NCBI GenBank assembly: GCA_014338405.1
Contig: JTDE01000220.1
Span: 106,569-170,568, forward strand
From: Paragonimus skrjabini miyazakii
Taxonomy: Eukaryota > Platyhelminthes > Trematoda > Plagiorchiida > Troglotrematidae
Reading direction: 5' to 3'
DNA length: 64,000 nt
Part shown: piece after piece, positions 1 to 12,405 of the stretch
Layout: every line of letters begins with the position of its first letter
Numbering within the stretch: position 1 is the first letter of the stretch
The notes under the pieces: generated by a model
Seen by the model: only the letters and a program-made list of their open reading frames with translations
Told to the model about the DNA's origin: nothing
The model's database searches: none
Program-made: the position numbers and the translations under genes

Positions 1-189
1 TGTCGCAGTCAATGGCGGACCTGTATCCATTCCATTTCCGCTTCTTCCTCTTAGTCTTTTCTCAATAATTTTCACCCTTTTTAGTAACGTTTTCTTCTAG
101 GATATTCCACGTCACTGTTGAGGTGAGCGGCGGCCCGAGCCACAGTACCTTTTGGTCAGGCTCATGGCTGTTATGATGATGATGATGAT
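1..189 (+). mobile_element. 3' end of an RTE-type non-LTR retrotransposon (C-terminus, 3' UTR, TGA-repeat tail)
   Basis: Read from base 1, the first frame gives CRSQWRTCIHSISASSS and a TAG stop at 52-54. The QWR-x-CIHS pattern matches the extreme C-terminus I know from fluke RTE-clade reverse transcriptases, where a RWLETL...NRxQWRxC motif ends the protein. About 120 bases of non-coding sequence follow, then a TGATGATGATGATGATG run (about 171-189), the short-repeat tail typical of RTE elements. The rest of the element lies upstream of the window. A second RTE copy at 29.1-30.2 kb ends in a similar TTATGATG. The call rests on a short peptide plus the tail, so it is good but not certain. Confidence 0.6.
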
Positions 190-303
190 GTTCAACTTAG
201 CCCTAGCGAACCTCTACATTAGGCTGAATGTTACATTCAGTTTCATAGTTTGCTGAGAAGAGATAAAGGGTGTTTGACTGTGTGTGTTTGCTTCTTACGG
301 CAG

Positions 304-396
304 ATTGTAGAAGAAGGCTATCAGACCAAGTTCGTCTACGGCTGGATTAACAGATACTTCAGCAAGTGCTCAAGGGTCGTCAGGATCCAAAAACAG
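304..396 (+). CDS. candidate internal exon, unrecognised gene
   Basis: A 31-codon open segment sits between an acceptor (TTCTTACGGCAG ending at 303) and a donor (AAACAG|GTGTGT at 396/397), with both ends in phase 0. It reads IVEEGYQTKFVYGWINRYF followed by SKCSRVVRIQKQ. Codon third positions are rich in C and G (TTC GTC TAC GGC TGG), unlike the A+T-rich flanks, which argues for real coding sequence. No family is recognised. The phase does not join directly to the open segment at 844, so another small exon may lie between them, or the two belong to different transcripts. Confidence 0.4.
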
Positions 397-843
397 GTGT
401 GTAATTTCTCCTTCGTCCACCGATCTGCTTTCTGAATGCCATTCACGTAACTGTGGGAGGATTGTCCCTGATGTCATTGTTCGAACGCAGTTCATAGGTT
501 GGAGAACGAGCATGTAGCCAGGTAATAGGCGTCCTGCATACCTAACGCCGGAACGGCGTGTATCAGCTGTACCTTAGAGCACCAGAATGCTGATATCCTG
601 CCGGTTCATCATTCTCAACATCACTTGAACGAAATCTCATGAAAGGCCTCATTTTCATGGTCGTTTGTAGGTGACACTATAGAGCAAGTTGTAGTATCGA
701 GTTGGTTCAACACCTTTGTTCACTTTTACGGTACTGACGGATAGAAGTACTCCTATGGGATTTCTATCTTGTATTTTCTTAAATTTTATGCTATTTACCG
801 ACTACGTCATTTGACCTCCTGAGTGTTTTCGCTACTAATGCAG

Positions 844-1112
844 ATATCTCTTGTACAGCTCATACCTCATCCACTGGGTGTACTTCAATTTGCATGAAAC
901 ATACGAATCAGGACGCATCAATGGTCGTACACTAGCAACTAATAGGGTTGCAGAAATTGAAGTGAAGCCCAGACCGGTAAACTATCTTTCCTTGAGGAGA
1001 GGACTGAGATGTCCGGAGTACATAGCATTAGCTGAGGGAAGCTTTGTGAGTCAACAGTACCTAGAGGAGTGCACAGTTTTTGACCCTAACAACGTAGACA
1101 GTGTAAATGGGA
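844..1112 (+). CDS. candidate internal exon, unrecognised gene
   Basis: An open frame of about 156 codons runs through 1321, one of the longest in the window. An acceptor (CTACTAATGCAG ending at 843) and a possible donor (GGGATTC|GTAGGA) bound the more protein-like part, which includes LHETYESGRINGRTLATNR and YLSLRRGLRCPEYIALAEGS. If spliced at 1112 the exon leaves one base, which fits the two-base start of the next candidate exon at 1413. There is no ATG at its start (the frame opens with TTG), as expected for an internal exon. The function is unknown. Part of the frame could be open by chance. Confidence 0.35.
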
Positions 1113-1412
1113 TTCGTAGGATAGCTTTCTGGTTATCGTTAATTCTTACGCAACCATTAGTTCCCGACTACATGGATGAACGAAATGTCACAAACAGAAG
1201 CAAAAATTTTCTGCAAATCTGTTCAACAACCTCCTCGTTGCGCCACTGTAAACGTCTTTCAACACGTTCATTACAACCACGCTTTTTTATTCTCCACACA
1301 GATTATAGGAATCAAACTTGAGTGTATTAAGTTCCTAGCGAGTTTTTGTTGGTGCATCATCCATCAAAGTTTACGGTAACAAGACTTCGTTGTGATTAAA
1401 GCTGCACTACAG

Positions 1413-1580
1413 TGCCACGAAAAATAGATATGCCTGCGTTGGGCCAATTTGTCGATCAGTTTCTGCACTGTTTGCCAGCTCATAAGCTGTCCTCTATTGT
1501 GACTACGAAGTTTCCGGAAGATCGAGTGGCTGGAGAACCAACTGCGAAGAAAATACTCGGAAACCAGGCTTCCAACGAAG
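1413..1580 (+). CDS. candidate exon, unrecognised gene
   Basis: Acceptor CTGCACTACAG ends at 1412 and donor CGAAG|GTACTTG follows 1580. The segment encodes a 56-residue stretch including MPALGQFVDQFLHCLPAHKL and FPEDRVAGEPTAKKILGNQ. The in-phase codons look biased towards coding (CTG, AAG, TTT CCG GAA GAT). It opens with two bases of a split codon, compatible with a donor at 1112/1113. An internal ATG at 1431 could instead be a start codon. I do not recognise the protein. The continuation downstream of 1580 was not found. Confidence 0.42.
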
Positions 1581-1733
1581 GTACTTGATTACATCTTATA
1601 TTATCTTTTCCGAGGTTATTGGTAAATCTAGTTGTAAACTAAATTGCAAATAAACTACCCCACTGTTGCGATTGAGAACGTACCGTTCAATACTGTGTTG
1701 AATACTGTGAATTTGCCCACAAGTCTGTTATGT

Positions 1734-2075
1734 TTAAGGTTTCTGGGTAATATGGTAATGGAAAGTCCTTCGATAAAACAATCTATTTATTGTTCGGTCC
1801 ATTACTGCTTCAGCCTTTCGTGTACTTAAGTTTTCAACCAGATGTTCAATCCACAACACAGCCAGGTTTCGATTTAAAAGTTCTGCACAATTCTGTTGGA
1901 CTCTGACAGATTGATTTATATTCCCCATCAGTTCTCGCTTTTTGGTCCTATTTAGTTCAGCGACCTTTCGATCGATCTCACGTGTTGCCTGTGACCTACT
2001 CGCCGGGAGCTTCAATAAATCTCCAAAACTGAACGTTAGAATGATCGTGCTTGCGACTTGGCCCCCCCATAACAT
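1734..2075 (-). CDS. unrecognised open frame with helical, charged middle
   Basis: A 113-codon minus-strand frame lies in a patch of higher G+C than its surroundings. The middle is rich in charged and heptad-like residues (EIDRKVAELNRTKKRELMG, then WIEHLVENLSTRKAEAV), suggesting a coiled coil. PLE proteins carry an N-terminal helical region of comparable flavour before the reverse transcriptase, but none of the following PLE motifs is seen downstream on this strand, so I do not assign it. Frames of this length also arise by chance in a window of this size. Confidence 0.25.
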   Translation of the reverse strand: MLWGGQVASTIILTFSFGDLLKLPASRSQATREIDRKVAELNRTKKRELMGNINQSVRVQQNCAELLNRNLAVLWIEHLVENLSTRKAEAVMDRTINRLFYRRTFHYHITQKP

Positions 2076-5000
2076 GACGATTGGACTGTAAGAAATGCGA
2101 TCTCAGAAATCAAAAATAGCTGTTTGAGGAATGGCGTGAATTAGTGTGCATCGAATAACAGTTAAACACAGAAATGTTTGTAATAATTGACTTTCGGTCG
2201 ATATTTAATTAACACTGGAAACTTTTGGAAGTATTGTATGGTTTTAATTGAATGATTGAGGAACCGCAAAAACTGTCATCCTTCTCTCTGTTTTATATCC
2301 GAGAGCTTACGTCGTCTTACAAAATTTTAAGACGATAATGTGTATCATACAAAATTACTTTTATCTAGCAACATGACGCGAAAAATCCTGAAATAAATGT
2401 GTATAGCCGAAAAAAACCATGTTCACACAAGTTACGACCTAGACGGCAGTGGATCAGAAATCCTTGTTGGTTCGTGTAAGCATGTGATTTAGTCTCAGTT
2501 CACTTATTTCAGCCATCACCTGGAAAGTGTGTTTTATCAGGTCGGTTAAACCAACGTCAAATAAACTGATGCAGACAGGCATACGGTGTTAAACGCCATG
2601 GATGAAAAGCCTGGCGTATCCAATATTGTCATTTGGAGTAACATGTGACAAGATAAAAATGTTTGACTTACCGATAAGTTCGGAGTAGCTAATCTGAATG
2701 ATACTATGCATTTACTCGCTTAAATGACATTCCAGTCAGTTCCAACATCAGTAGCATAAGACGTTTGTTAGTATCCAAACGGGAAGTTCGTCTTAATGGT
2801 TGTTTTTATTTGAATCAGAACATGGTAGTCGACCTATGAAGATTAACCAGAAAGGATCGTTATTACTTTTAACTTAAATAAAATATCATGTGGTAATTTT
2901 TTGCTTACAATTTTGTGAAAGAGGTCTGACCTTGAATGTGATTATTTTTTGAGGAGATGCATTCATTATCAATCCGAACTGCTGAAAGTGAAATGGTGAC
3001 AGCGAAGGTTCATTTAAAAATGTTTTACGGAAGCACTGGCTTGTATCATTTTTCCAAAAGTAGATAAAAGTAGGATTTTTTGCCATTCACATAAACTTAA
3101 AACTTTTGACAATTCGCAGTCCGAGTCATCGTGTGAGCTGGTTACATTTCGCCTTCTAATCTGACACTATGGTCACCACTTATGCCAAGCAACTCTAGGA
3201 AGAAACTTGAAATGTTGGCCATGGGTTTTACTCTGATGAACGAAGTGGTCACCTATGTTCATTAATTTCACAGCACAGTTGCATGTCTTAGCTGTAAGTG
3301 ATGAACTAACATAAGATCATGTTTAATTGTAGTTTCTGTGAATCGTGCTCCCAAATTCGTACATGGTACCTATCTCTTGTCAAGTGGCAGATTATTTCTA
3401 TGACTTTAACTGCAGTGTTATTTTAAATGTCCTATATAAAGAAAGCATATCGATTGAGATTGATGTAAATTTATACAAAATTGAGTTGACACATACGTGC
3501 AATCGAAGACAGATAATTGGAGCACACCAACTGTTGGATTATTCACATGTTCAAAAACGATTTTTGCTTAACACGAACTGACAATAGAAATCTTGTTTTG
3601 TTTTGAAAACCTCTTACAGTTGATCGCAGTCTATGCACTGTTCATTTATGTATTTCATCACTGAGCCTCTTTGAAAATTAAGCATGCAAATGCAATCATA
3701 CCTTCAACAATGGATACTGAGATGCGTGATTTTCTTGTGCTCAAAAGTTGAGCATCACACCATGTACTAATGAAGTCAGACCGCTGACTACTCTACACTT
3801 AGTCTTATTGGGCTTGACCAAACCAAAACAACAGTGAACGTTTGATCAAAACAGGTTGAGTCATTTAGAAATCAAATGTGCATAATGTTTTTGTCAAGAT
3901 TGTAAGCTGGTCGCATATGGTTTAACCACATTTTGATCAAAACCGGCACTTACTGTTTCCGTTAATATCTTTCTCAGTGTGGTGAAACTTACTGCCTTCT
4001 TTATAAAAGTTTAACAAATTCTGAACCATACATCTCTTACAATGGTTTCAAAAGTCATTTAAAAAGTATGGCAATTGGGATTGTTGCTCATTAAACAAGG
4101 GCTTGAAATTAAGTTCTTGTGTTTTTTTGTCACCCCAATACTCACTGATCGATCGATCAATATTATTTCATTGGCACATAGGCATGTGTTTACGAAATTG
4201 TTGGAATACAAAATGTTTTCCTTGGCATGGTGCACCTTCGCAACTGTGAGACTAGAAGACTTGGATATAAACATATTAGAAATGATGCCCTTAATTTATC
4301 GTATGAAATATATTCCGAATTGAGTGTTATATGGAACAATGAAAAGGTTGTATGATGATTTTTCGTGATGTAAATAGCTCTACGCTAAATTTGTGCAGGA
4401 TGTCCATAAGTGGTTTTTAGATAGGAATATGGGAGCAACCTTCGCATTAAAAGTACATGATCAACTGCATGCAACTAATTTGTATTTTGTCTTCTAACTT
4501 ATAATACAAGTATATGTTCATCGTCTGAGTAACCTGGTAGTGTTAGAAAATGTAAAGAGCTCGGTATTTTTTTCAGTGCACAGAGGTCAGTATTATATAT
4601 CAGTCTGCGTTGTCGATTGCAAAGCATTAACGTCAATTAAGAGTTCGGGCGATGAAAGTCTTATCACCAAAACTTGCCCCGTGGACAGCATTGTGCACCC
4701 AAGGGAGTAGAATGATTCAGTTGGTAACCAAGTCCTTGTACAAGTTAAACTCAATCTAAATTTTTGGGAGTATGTGAACGACTAATAATCAGTCGTTGAT
4801 CGATCGATTTGTGGAGTGCTTGTTGACTATTTCACTGATTCAATTTCGCCTCTCTTCCGATGATTTGATTCAAACTGATTTAACCATTTAGTTATCTGCT
4901 GGTTCGTGAATTACGGTGCATTTGAGAGTAGATTTACAAGCTGTCATTATGTATTTTTGTAAAACTTTCCTTTTTGCGCAGAAAAGGCTGTTCCTTTTAC

Positions 5001-8000
5001 TTATATTTATAACGTCTTATTGATAACTGTCCTTAAACTAAGCACATTTGCATACAGATTTCCAGATCCCATTGTGAGTTTGTCTACAAAACTGTTTGTG
5101 AATCCTCTCAAATACAAAACGAGTGTTTGTGTTAAATTCGGTGACTGTGCTTCTGAAACAAACCTGTCACAAATACATAATACAACTCCACGCTTTTAAG
5201 AAGACCGTCATAACCCTTAGTGTTTTATTGCACCGATGTTTTGCGGTTGCATATCTGTCATTTGTTATGTTCAACCAATCGCACAGACACGACAGTACAG
5301 TTGAGATTAGAAGAAAACAGAAGTCGCGTGCATGCATCAGTTAGCGGTATACAAATCGAAAGCAAACGAATAAACGGAATTTATAACACATTCTCAGTAT
5401 CCCTTAAACGAAAACGTACTGTATTCAGCTCCTTTCTTACTCTTCCCTGCAGTTTTTTCAGAAGTCTGTTAGTTGGAAAGTTAGTTACAAAACATCTGAT
5501 TGATTTCACTGACAGAGATTCAGAGGCACAGCAGATAAAGAAATTATACTCAATGCTTCTGCAAACTTCGATATATCATGACTAAACAGATATTGCAGTT
5601 TTCGGACAACAATGATAGTGCAGTTTACATTAACCATCTACCATAAAGATAAAATTAATTTCGCCAATATTTTCATTTTGCATTCATGGTATAAACAGCA
5701 TAGCATAGAATAAGGAAGTAACCAGGTTAGTGGTGGCAGAAAGGTTTAATAATTCAAAGGAACTTTAGAACCCCCGGTAAGAGTAGCCAGATATCTCATT
5801 GGCCATACTGGACAAAAACGTTCGACGCAACAACATGAACGATGATTAGTAATCATTAGGCGTAATCCACCTTCGTTAATATACATCTTCAAGGATTGAA
5901 CAGAACATACATTCAGCTTGAGTGCTGCAGAAATTTCCACTCATGTAGATATTCAAGAGGCCGGACGCTTGTCAGTTACTAATCGGAGCTCTGGAAAGAC
6001 ACGGTGAATTGAACAAGATCTATTAACCACTGAAATGGAACGAAGTGCAGGAAGTTATACACGGGCATGCCTGAACGCCAACAAACAAGTGATCAATCAT
6101 AAACAGACCAAAAGTTCGATGTCAAAAATTGATATACAGTAAACATTCACAACGAAAACAAACGGTTAGAAGGAAGCCATCAACAACATCAATTATAAAA
6201 GGCCGACGTGTATTAACTAATCGTATAATAAGAGAAAAATGAAAGAGAATCAACCGATCCGAACCCAGATGAGCAGGTATTATGAAGCAGACATTAGGTA
6301 CTTGTAGTTCAGGTTAGAAGATACTAATACTGGGGGAGATATAGCAGTCAACGCACCTTTTCTGGTCCAAGAACATATGTCGGAGCTTTTGTTCGGTGTT
6401 GATGTCACATTGATTGATGTTGAATCGTTTGTAGTCTAATTGCCAAGGTCGGTGAAAAACCGAACATTCGAAACAACGACTGCCTAGTTAACCAATAGGT
6501 TCAACGTTATTGGATAATCAACCGTCGTTGGTAATCATAGTGGGATTTTTTAACAGTCATATCGGAATAGCTTACTTCCTTGCCTAGTTGTAAAAATGAT
6601 GGACAAAGTAAGTCGTTACACACTACAGTCAACTCTGTAGTCTGGTACTTCAGAAGCTGGTGATCAAATCCTAGTCTTCGTCTAGATGAGACACAGCTAG
6701 CCCCCCGAACAGAATCTATAGAAATCAGGAGCTTTTTTGCAATTTGTGAAATGTTTGAGTGTATCCGTTTGAAAGTTGAAACGTTTATCTTTCCAAGTTC
6801 ACTGTTTAACACCTTACTGTAACGTGTACATCGTAAGTACAAAAGGAAACTTTAATCAAATGGGGCTTATGCACATGCCAAGTAGTTCACACCTAGGCCA
6901 CTAAAAATTACTCCTGGCCATTTTGAAGTCAAATAGAATATGACACCTATTGGTTTCAAAACGCGTTAGATGCTTATCTGGAACACTATTTTCAAACTAA
7001 CACATCAGAAAGAAGACCCCGTATTGGCCCACCAAGGTAGTATAGATTTGTCTTGTCTAATTTTCTTAGTTCTGTCCGTAATGTGTTTAATACCTAAACT
7101 ATTGAAATAAACTTCAACATACAGCTTTTTAGTAGCAGAAGATGATTACTAACAACTTAGTAATACGAGAACTATTGCGTTTACCGTGTATAGTTGTGGT
7201 GAGTGTGTGTTACTCTTGCTATACTGAATTCATTTAGATCAAGATGGTACAAAGTGTGAAAAGTTAACAACGTTCTATATGCACGTGTTAAGTATTTCCA
7301 ATAAATATCTACGCGAAGCGGTGTAATATCAAACTTAAAGTCCTATCATTTTGACTTTGGACACGTTACTCCATAAAGGTGCACAAATTATTGTTAATGA
7401 AATCGTAACTGGTGAATGTTCGGTTCATCTATCTATGTTCAGTAAATAAAGAGTATCTATGGACCTCAGTGTCCTAGCTTGATGAAAAAATCTTATACCT
7501 ATTAAATCATTATAACCTGAATTACAAAAGACTTTAAGATCAGAATAAAATTTCATCAAAATTCTATTGCGAAGTAATATGAGATTTAGTCACTCACGTT
7601 TGTTCGCCATTGTGGCAAGGACGGTATGCACCACTGACAATCTGAGCTAGCAACAACAAAACACGATTGTTGTGTTTTTTTCGTAAGGGACTAGCCAAGA
7701 GTTTCGATGTGAATATAACAGTTACGATTGTTTGTGAACGGTAACTTATTTATACGGAAATCTTATCGATTGTTTTCGTGACTCAGTGCAAAACCAGTAT
7801 CATTTCATCGTCTGATAAATTCTATTTTTGTATCGTTTACTATTTTTAGAATACGAAATGGAAAAGAATTCTGGCTTTATATGAATCAACGAAAAAATGA
7901 CTTTGTTATACTCGAACTTTTAACCCTAATTTAATGAACTAACAACTAAATATGGCGTTCCGCCGAACCTGTTAATGTTCAGGCACTTTTTCAGCTCTGT

Positions 8001-8050
8001 TGTTGCATTTCCGAAGTGAGTAATATTCAAAACAAAATTGTTGATTTCTA
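2076..8050. other. no gene recognised
   Basis: A+T-rich sequence with only short open frames (the longest is 121 codons at 5220-5585, without splice or family support). There are small palindromes such as GATCGATCGATC near 4148, and CGACT/AGTCG arms near 4780-4800. Nothing that codes or replicates could be identified; it reads as intron or intergenic DNA. Confidence 0.5.
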
Positions 8051-8122
8051 ACGAGTAGTCGAGGATTTGGCTTATTTAAACACCACCCACATCATCAATT
8101 AACCAAATCTCCGACTACTCAT
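8051..8122. repeat. inverted repeat, 20-bp arms with 32-base loop
   Basis: The left arm 8051-8070 (ACGAGTAGTCGAGGATTTGG) is matched by 8103-8122 in reverse complement at 17 of 20 positions, leaving a 32-base loop. It could form a hairpin in RNA or be the remains of a small foldback element. It lies about 200 bases upstream of a SINE copy. No coding frame runs through it. Confidence 0.6.
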
Positions 8123-8324
8123 CGTTGATGTAAAACCTCGCCTGGCAGGTTTAATGGGATAAAAGATTTCGACCTGTTTAGGAAATCCTAATGGCAGGAT
8201 TATCGATTGGAGTTAACAGACAGTAACTGTGTCTGCCTTGGAAATGATCGCGCAATCTGATCATTACCTACAAACGAAGTGGTTGAGCATTCGCATATAT
8301 GATGATTCGGTCATGCCTGATATG

Positions 8325-8530
8325 TGGTCAATGGCGTAGTGGTAAACACCGTCGCCTTATGAAAGCGTGACCGGATTTCCAACCTCGGCCGTGACAAGGA
8401 TATGCACTAGTGACAAACTCTAATGAGTGGGGAACTCGAGTCTAGTTATTTTTTCGAAAGGAGCCGACTGGAGAGTATTTGGGAATGCGACAGCCGCGAT
8501 TAATTGTGGGTGATGTTCAACTTAAAGTGA
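8325..8530 (+). mobile_element. hammerhead-type SINE, copy 1 (diverged ribozyme core)
   Basis: The head has a tRNA-like A-box, TGGCGTAGTGGT (8332-8343). The middle (about 8405-8445) aligns with the ribozyme segment of the copy at 35.5 kb: CACTA, a stem-loop ACTC-TAAT-GAGT, then GAACTCGAGTC and TAGTT. The tail has GAATGCGACAGCCGCGATTA and then GGGTGATGTTCAACTT, shared with the other copies. The catalytic CTGATGA box has become GTGACAA and GAAA has become GGAA, so this copy should be inactive. Its helix II still pairs with different bases from the 35.5-kb copy, as expected if the RNA fold was once selected. Confidence 0.7.
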
Positions 8531-11500
8531 AATTGTTGGTAATTAAAACTGTATACAGGCTGACTTCAGTTTCAATACCAAACTTTGCTGCAATAATAGT
8601 GATAATCAACAAAGTTCAAAAAATGAGACAATAAATGTGTGATTACCCACTAACTTGCGGAGGTTGAGCACGTGCTTGGGAAATTCTATTGGTACATCTA
8701 AGGAAGAAGTGACTTCATTGACAATGAGTGCGTTGGTGGACAGCTTCTTCTGGTGGCCGGGTACCACGAATGCCGCGCGTGCTGAAAGATCCTAAATATA
8801 AAATGTTCTACTAGTACCATTAGCACTTATCCATTCACCCACGAACAGAAAGATATCTCCACATTTTGTCACCCGATTAGCGTCTTTCCTTGAGGCCATA
8901 ATTAATGTTTGCAAGCCTGCAGGACAACCGAAAATATTAAAAAAATGCGGCTTATGAACGAAAGGGGGAACATAATCTCAAACTTATCTAGGGTTTCTTG
9001 CTTCAGTTTTAGTTTCAAGACAGTCATCTAACCTCCTCTGTATCACGTTGGATATTGTGACTCAATTTGCGAATTGGTTTCGTCATCTACCCTTTTCTTA
9101 ATTCTAAGTTAAAAGACAAATACTCTGAAAATGCCACATAAAGATATTTATTAGTTTTGCTAACATGCTAAGGCAAACTGGCAAACTGTAGTCTTCTTTT
9201 ATTACATGACTTTTTGAGGCATGTATTGCCAAAATATCCAGGCTTCAGATTTTATTTCGAACTATGATTCATTAAATTTATTCTGTTTTGGCGTCTCCCA
9301 TTCTGCAGATGACTTAGGAAGAGCAAAAACATTGTGATACAAAAGTATTTTACATACATATGCAAAACAAGTTAGTCATCACTGTAAACATCTTACCGAT
9401 AGACAGTTAGATCCGCAATATTTTAATAGTGTACTACAAAGGTAATATTAAATCTGCCCCACAAAATTTTATGACCTACAGCTCGACAATCTTCACCTTA
9501 TTGTACAGACGGGTAAAATTAATGATTTTCATCCGAATGACAATCACAGCACATGAAAGCCTCTGACCTACCCTAAAACAAAACAACACGAATTTCGTTC
9601 TGCACAGGCACTTTTTATCGATCCGCGAACCAATCAGTACCCAACTAGTCGATCATCTTACAGCCAGCCAACTGACACTGCTTACCCCACACTGAACACA
9701 GCCCTGAGAAAGAATGGAAACATTGTCAACTATGCATATCTCTTTATCCGTCGACATTCTGTTTAGCAAACTTGTTGGTCTACCCCGCGTGACATCCTCT
9801 CAATTCTGATTGCAAGGTCATCTATGCCATGAGTTTCAGCCCGGTATTCGGCCGATTCGTTACCAATGGCGACAATGTGATCAAACGGAATTTCCGGCCT
9901 ACCAGCTTAATTTCGGACTCTTTGCTATTCACAAAGAGCTTGTAGGACAGCTGAGGCATCATCTCAAATCTAGCCAATTGAATGAATTCATATGACTCTC
10001 GTAAACGTCTCATCTACTTGGGTCACCACGGCCAATTCGTCAAAAGTAAATTGCCTGTTCTCCGACCCTAAAATCCCGCTTAACTTCAGGCATGATCTGC
10101 AGCCGATTACTCTGTATGCATACAGTAAACACACGGTGAACTATAGCTTACTATCTGTCATCTATAAGTTTATAAGTTCTTCTATTTTTTCAAACTGTTA
10201 GTATCTTTGGCGTGATAGATTTTCAAAAGTTTGAGTATTCTTGTTTGTTTACCTGAGTGTTACTTGCTTGTGGTTTGCTTACGCTGAATTGAACATTACG
10301 GTCCAGATGTCGCCTAGTCGTTCTCATTCTCAAAATGCGCGGTCTTTAAAGAGGGGAATTGTAAAACCAGTAGAATTCTAACCTGTATTCTGTGCAAGAT
10401 TCAAGCTCATTCATCCCCTGAATTGATTCTACCTATGATCTATGATTTAAAGTAGAATCCAACTAAAAATCTAAGATGAGTTTGCCCATCCTGCTTAATT
10501 GAAGTGAACTTGGAAGTTATACGACCAGTCGAGGTGGATGCACGATCGTCCCGGCCATCCGATTTACAGTCGGTTGACCCTATCTGTTTTGACAGAAAGA
10601 GGCAGATCTCTTAGTATTCATTCTGACTTCCAGCCTTAGTTTCCGGCCGAAATAATACCACACTGTCTGTTAATCATGGTCAGTCAAGAAGATGTTTGTA
10701 AACAGGCTGCTCAACATCTAAGACGCCATCGCAATCAAATACAATTCACGCTGTTAAAGTGAAAGAAAAGAAGCAGGAAAAAGCTCAATCCATTTCTCCT
10801 AACGAACAGTTTAAGACAAACCTCTTAGATAAATGCACCAAAACACCTGGAATGGTATAAATAAACTTGGCCATAGTTGTGTGCCGGTCAGTAATTGTAT
10901 TCAATCCGCCTGAGAGTAGTTCAGTAATTTTATCAGAGGGGAGCGCAATACGAATTTTTCGAGTAGTAAGCTTGTCCTGATGTCTACCAAAGGGACCTCA
11001 AAAATTACGAATAATCTCTGACCATAAATAATGTTCCCTATCGCCTCCGCTGCGGACTACTTTTAATGCTCCAGCTGATTTTGAAAAGCTAACGGCATTG
11101 CAAAACGTCAGTCACAGTAGTACTGCAAACTTAATTATGGCACGCCCTCATCAAGGGAAATAAATCTAAGCTTAATATAATGTACAATACGCTTGTTTGG
11201 AAAGCCCCCATGTCGTTACTGAGATACCGCGTGATACAGACCACGTGAACTTCGTAAAATCACTCAGTGGTCTTTTTGAGAGTAGCTGACGTAAATCGTT
11301 TATCTCAGTCGACCTGCTTAGCATCGTGTGATGAAAATCTACTCGGTTCACCGCCTATCCAAACCCCGACACAACAAGAGTTCTAACAAGAGACCAATCC
11401 AAACGTCGCGTTGAAGATACTGCATCAGGATTGGACAACCCGTCTCAGTGTTATGCCTTCTGTTATTCGCTTATTTCTTTGTTCCGTATTGCACCAATTA

Positions 11501-12380
11501 ACATTCAGTTTGTCACTTTGTATGTGTCCATATGATCAGCCAATGAGTGACTATGATTTCTTTAATACTGTTGTACATCCATAAATTCGGCTTATTGTCT
11601 CACGAACATGAACTGCTTATTGCAACCAGTGCGAGGTCTTCTGCTTATTACTTGCGTGGAGGTTTTAATCCTAGTACGATTTCAAGGGCTATTCGAAGTC
11701 CCTAATTCAGAGTATTACACATCGGTAGGTTCGCTTCGACTACTGGAAGCAACCTTTTTTCCAGAAGAAATGGTGGAGCAGGCACATTCAGCACAGATCG
11801 CCTCCAGCTCACATTTGGCTGGTGGCACCATTTTGACAGACCTCAAAACGTCAGATGTGCTTAGGGTCAACTGTATACTATCACAAAACCCGATGCAATT
11901 ACTTTGAGGTTGTTCCGGGCAACCCGCAGACAGATATCGAATCCATACCAAGAGTTCAACAATACTCCCGACTCGCCCCCACTCTACTAGGGGATGAAAG
12001 TCTCAAAGTACGTTACAATCTACAGACTCAGTACTCCTTACTCACCATTTCTGCTTAACTAGGTTTATCTGTTTGGCTTACTGCAGGCAGCGGAACCATC
12101 TCCTGACATTAATTTTACACCAACGCAACGTCATCCTTTAATAAACTTGCTTAAATTTGAGACCTCTGTTTCCAGCAAAATTAATTAATAATAAGCATCA
12201 TGAAGACCTGATGTAAACAGAAAGTGCGGGACGGTAAATCGTCCATCCCCAACATGTTAACATTTTGCAGTAACACAAAATTAATGAGAGACGTGGTGTA
12301 GGACTTCATTTTGGATTTCACCTTAGAACCACAAGCAATTGTGATAAGTTGCTACTAGATCTCTCTGAAACAATCTGGCA
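8531..12380. other. no gene recognised
   Basis: About 3.8 kb with scattered open frames of 60-100 codons on both strands that lack splice context, known motifs or clear codon bias (for example 11608-11907). The sequence looks like decayed repeats or intron. Confidence 0.45.
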
Positions 12381-12405
12381 AGTAGTTGACGACACTCAAC
12401 TACTC
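12381..12405. repeat. perfect 9-bp hairpin, repeated in variant form at 15.28 kb
   Basis: AGTAGTTGA (12381-12389), loop CGACAC, then TCAACTACT (12396-12404) forms a perfect stem-loop. The 21 bases 12385-12405 recur at 15276-15296 with 19 of 21 identical, so this is a dispersed motif and not a one-off palindrome. Confidence 0.6.

Noticed and set aside
4141..4812. GATCGATCGATC-type palindromes
   Set aside because: Short simple palindromes expected by chance, with no further structure.
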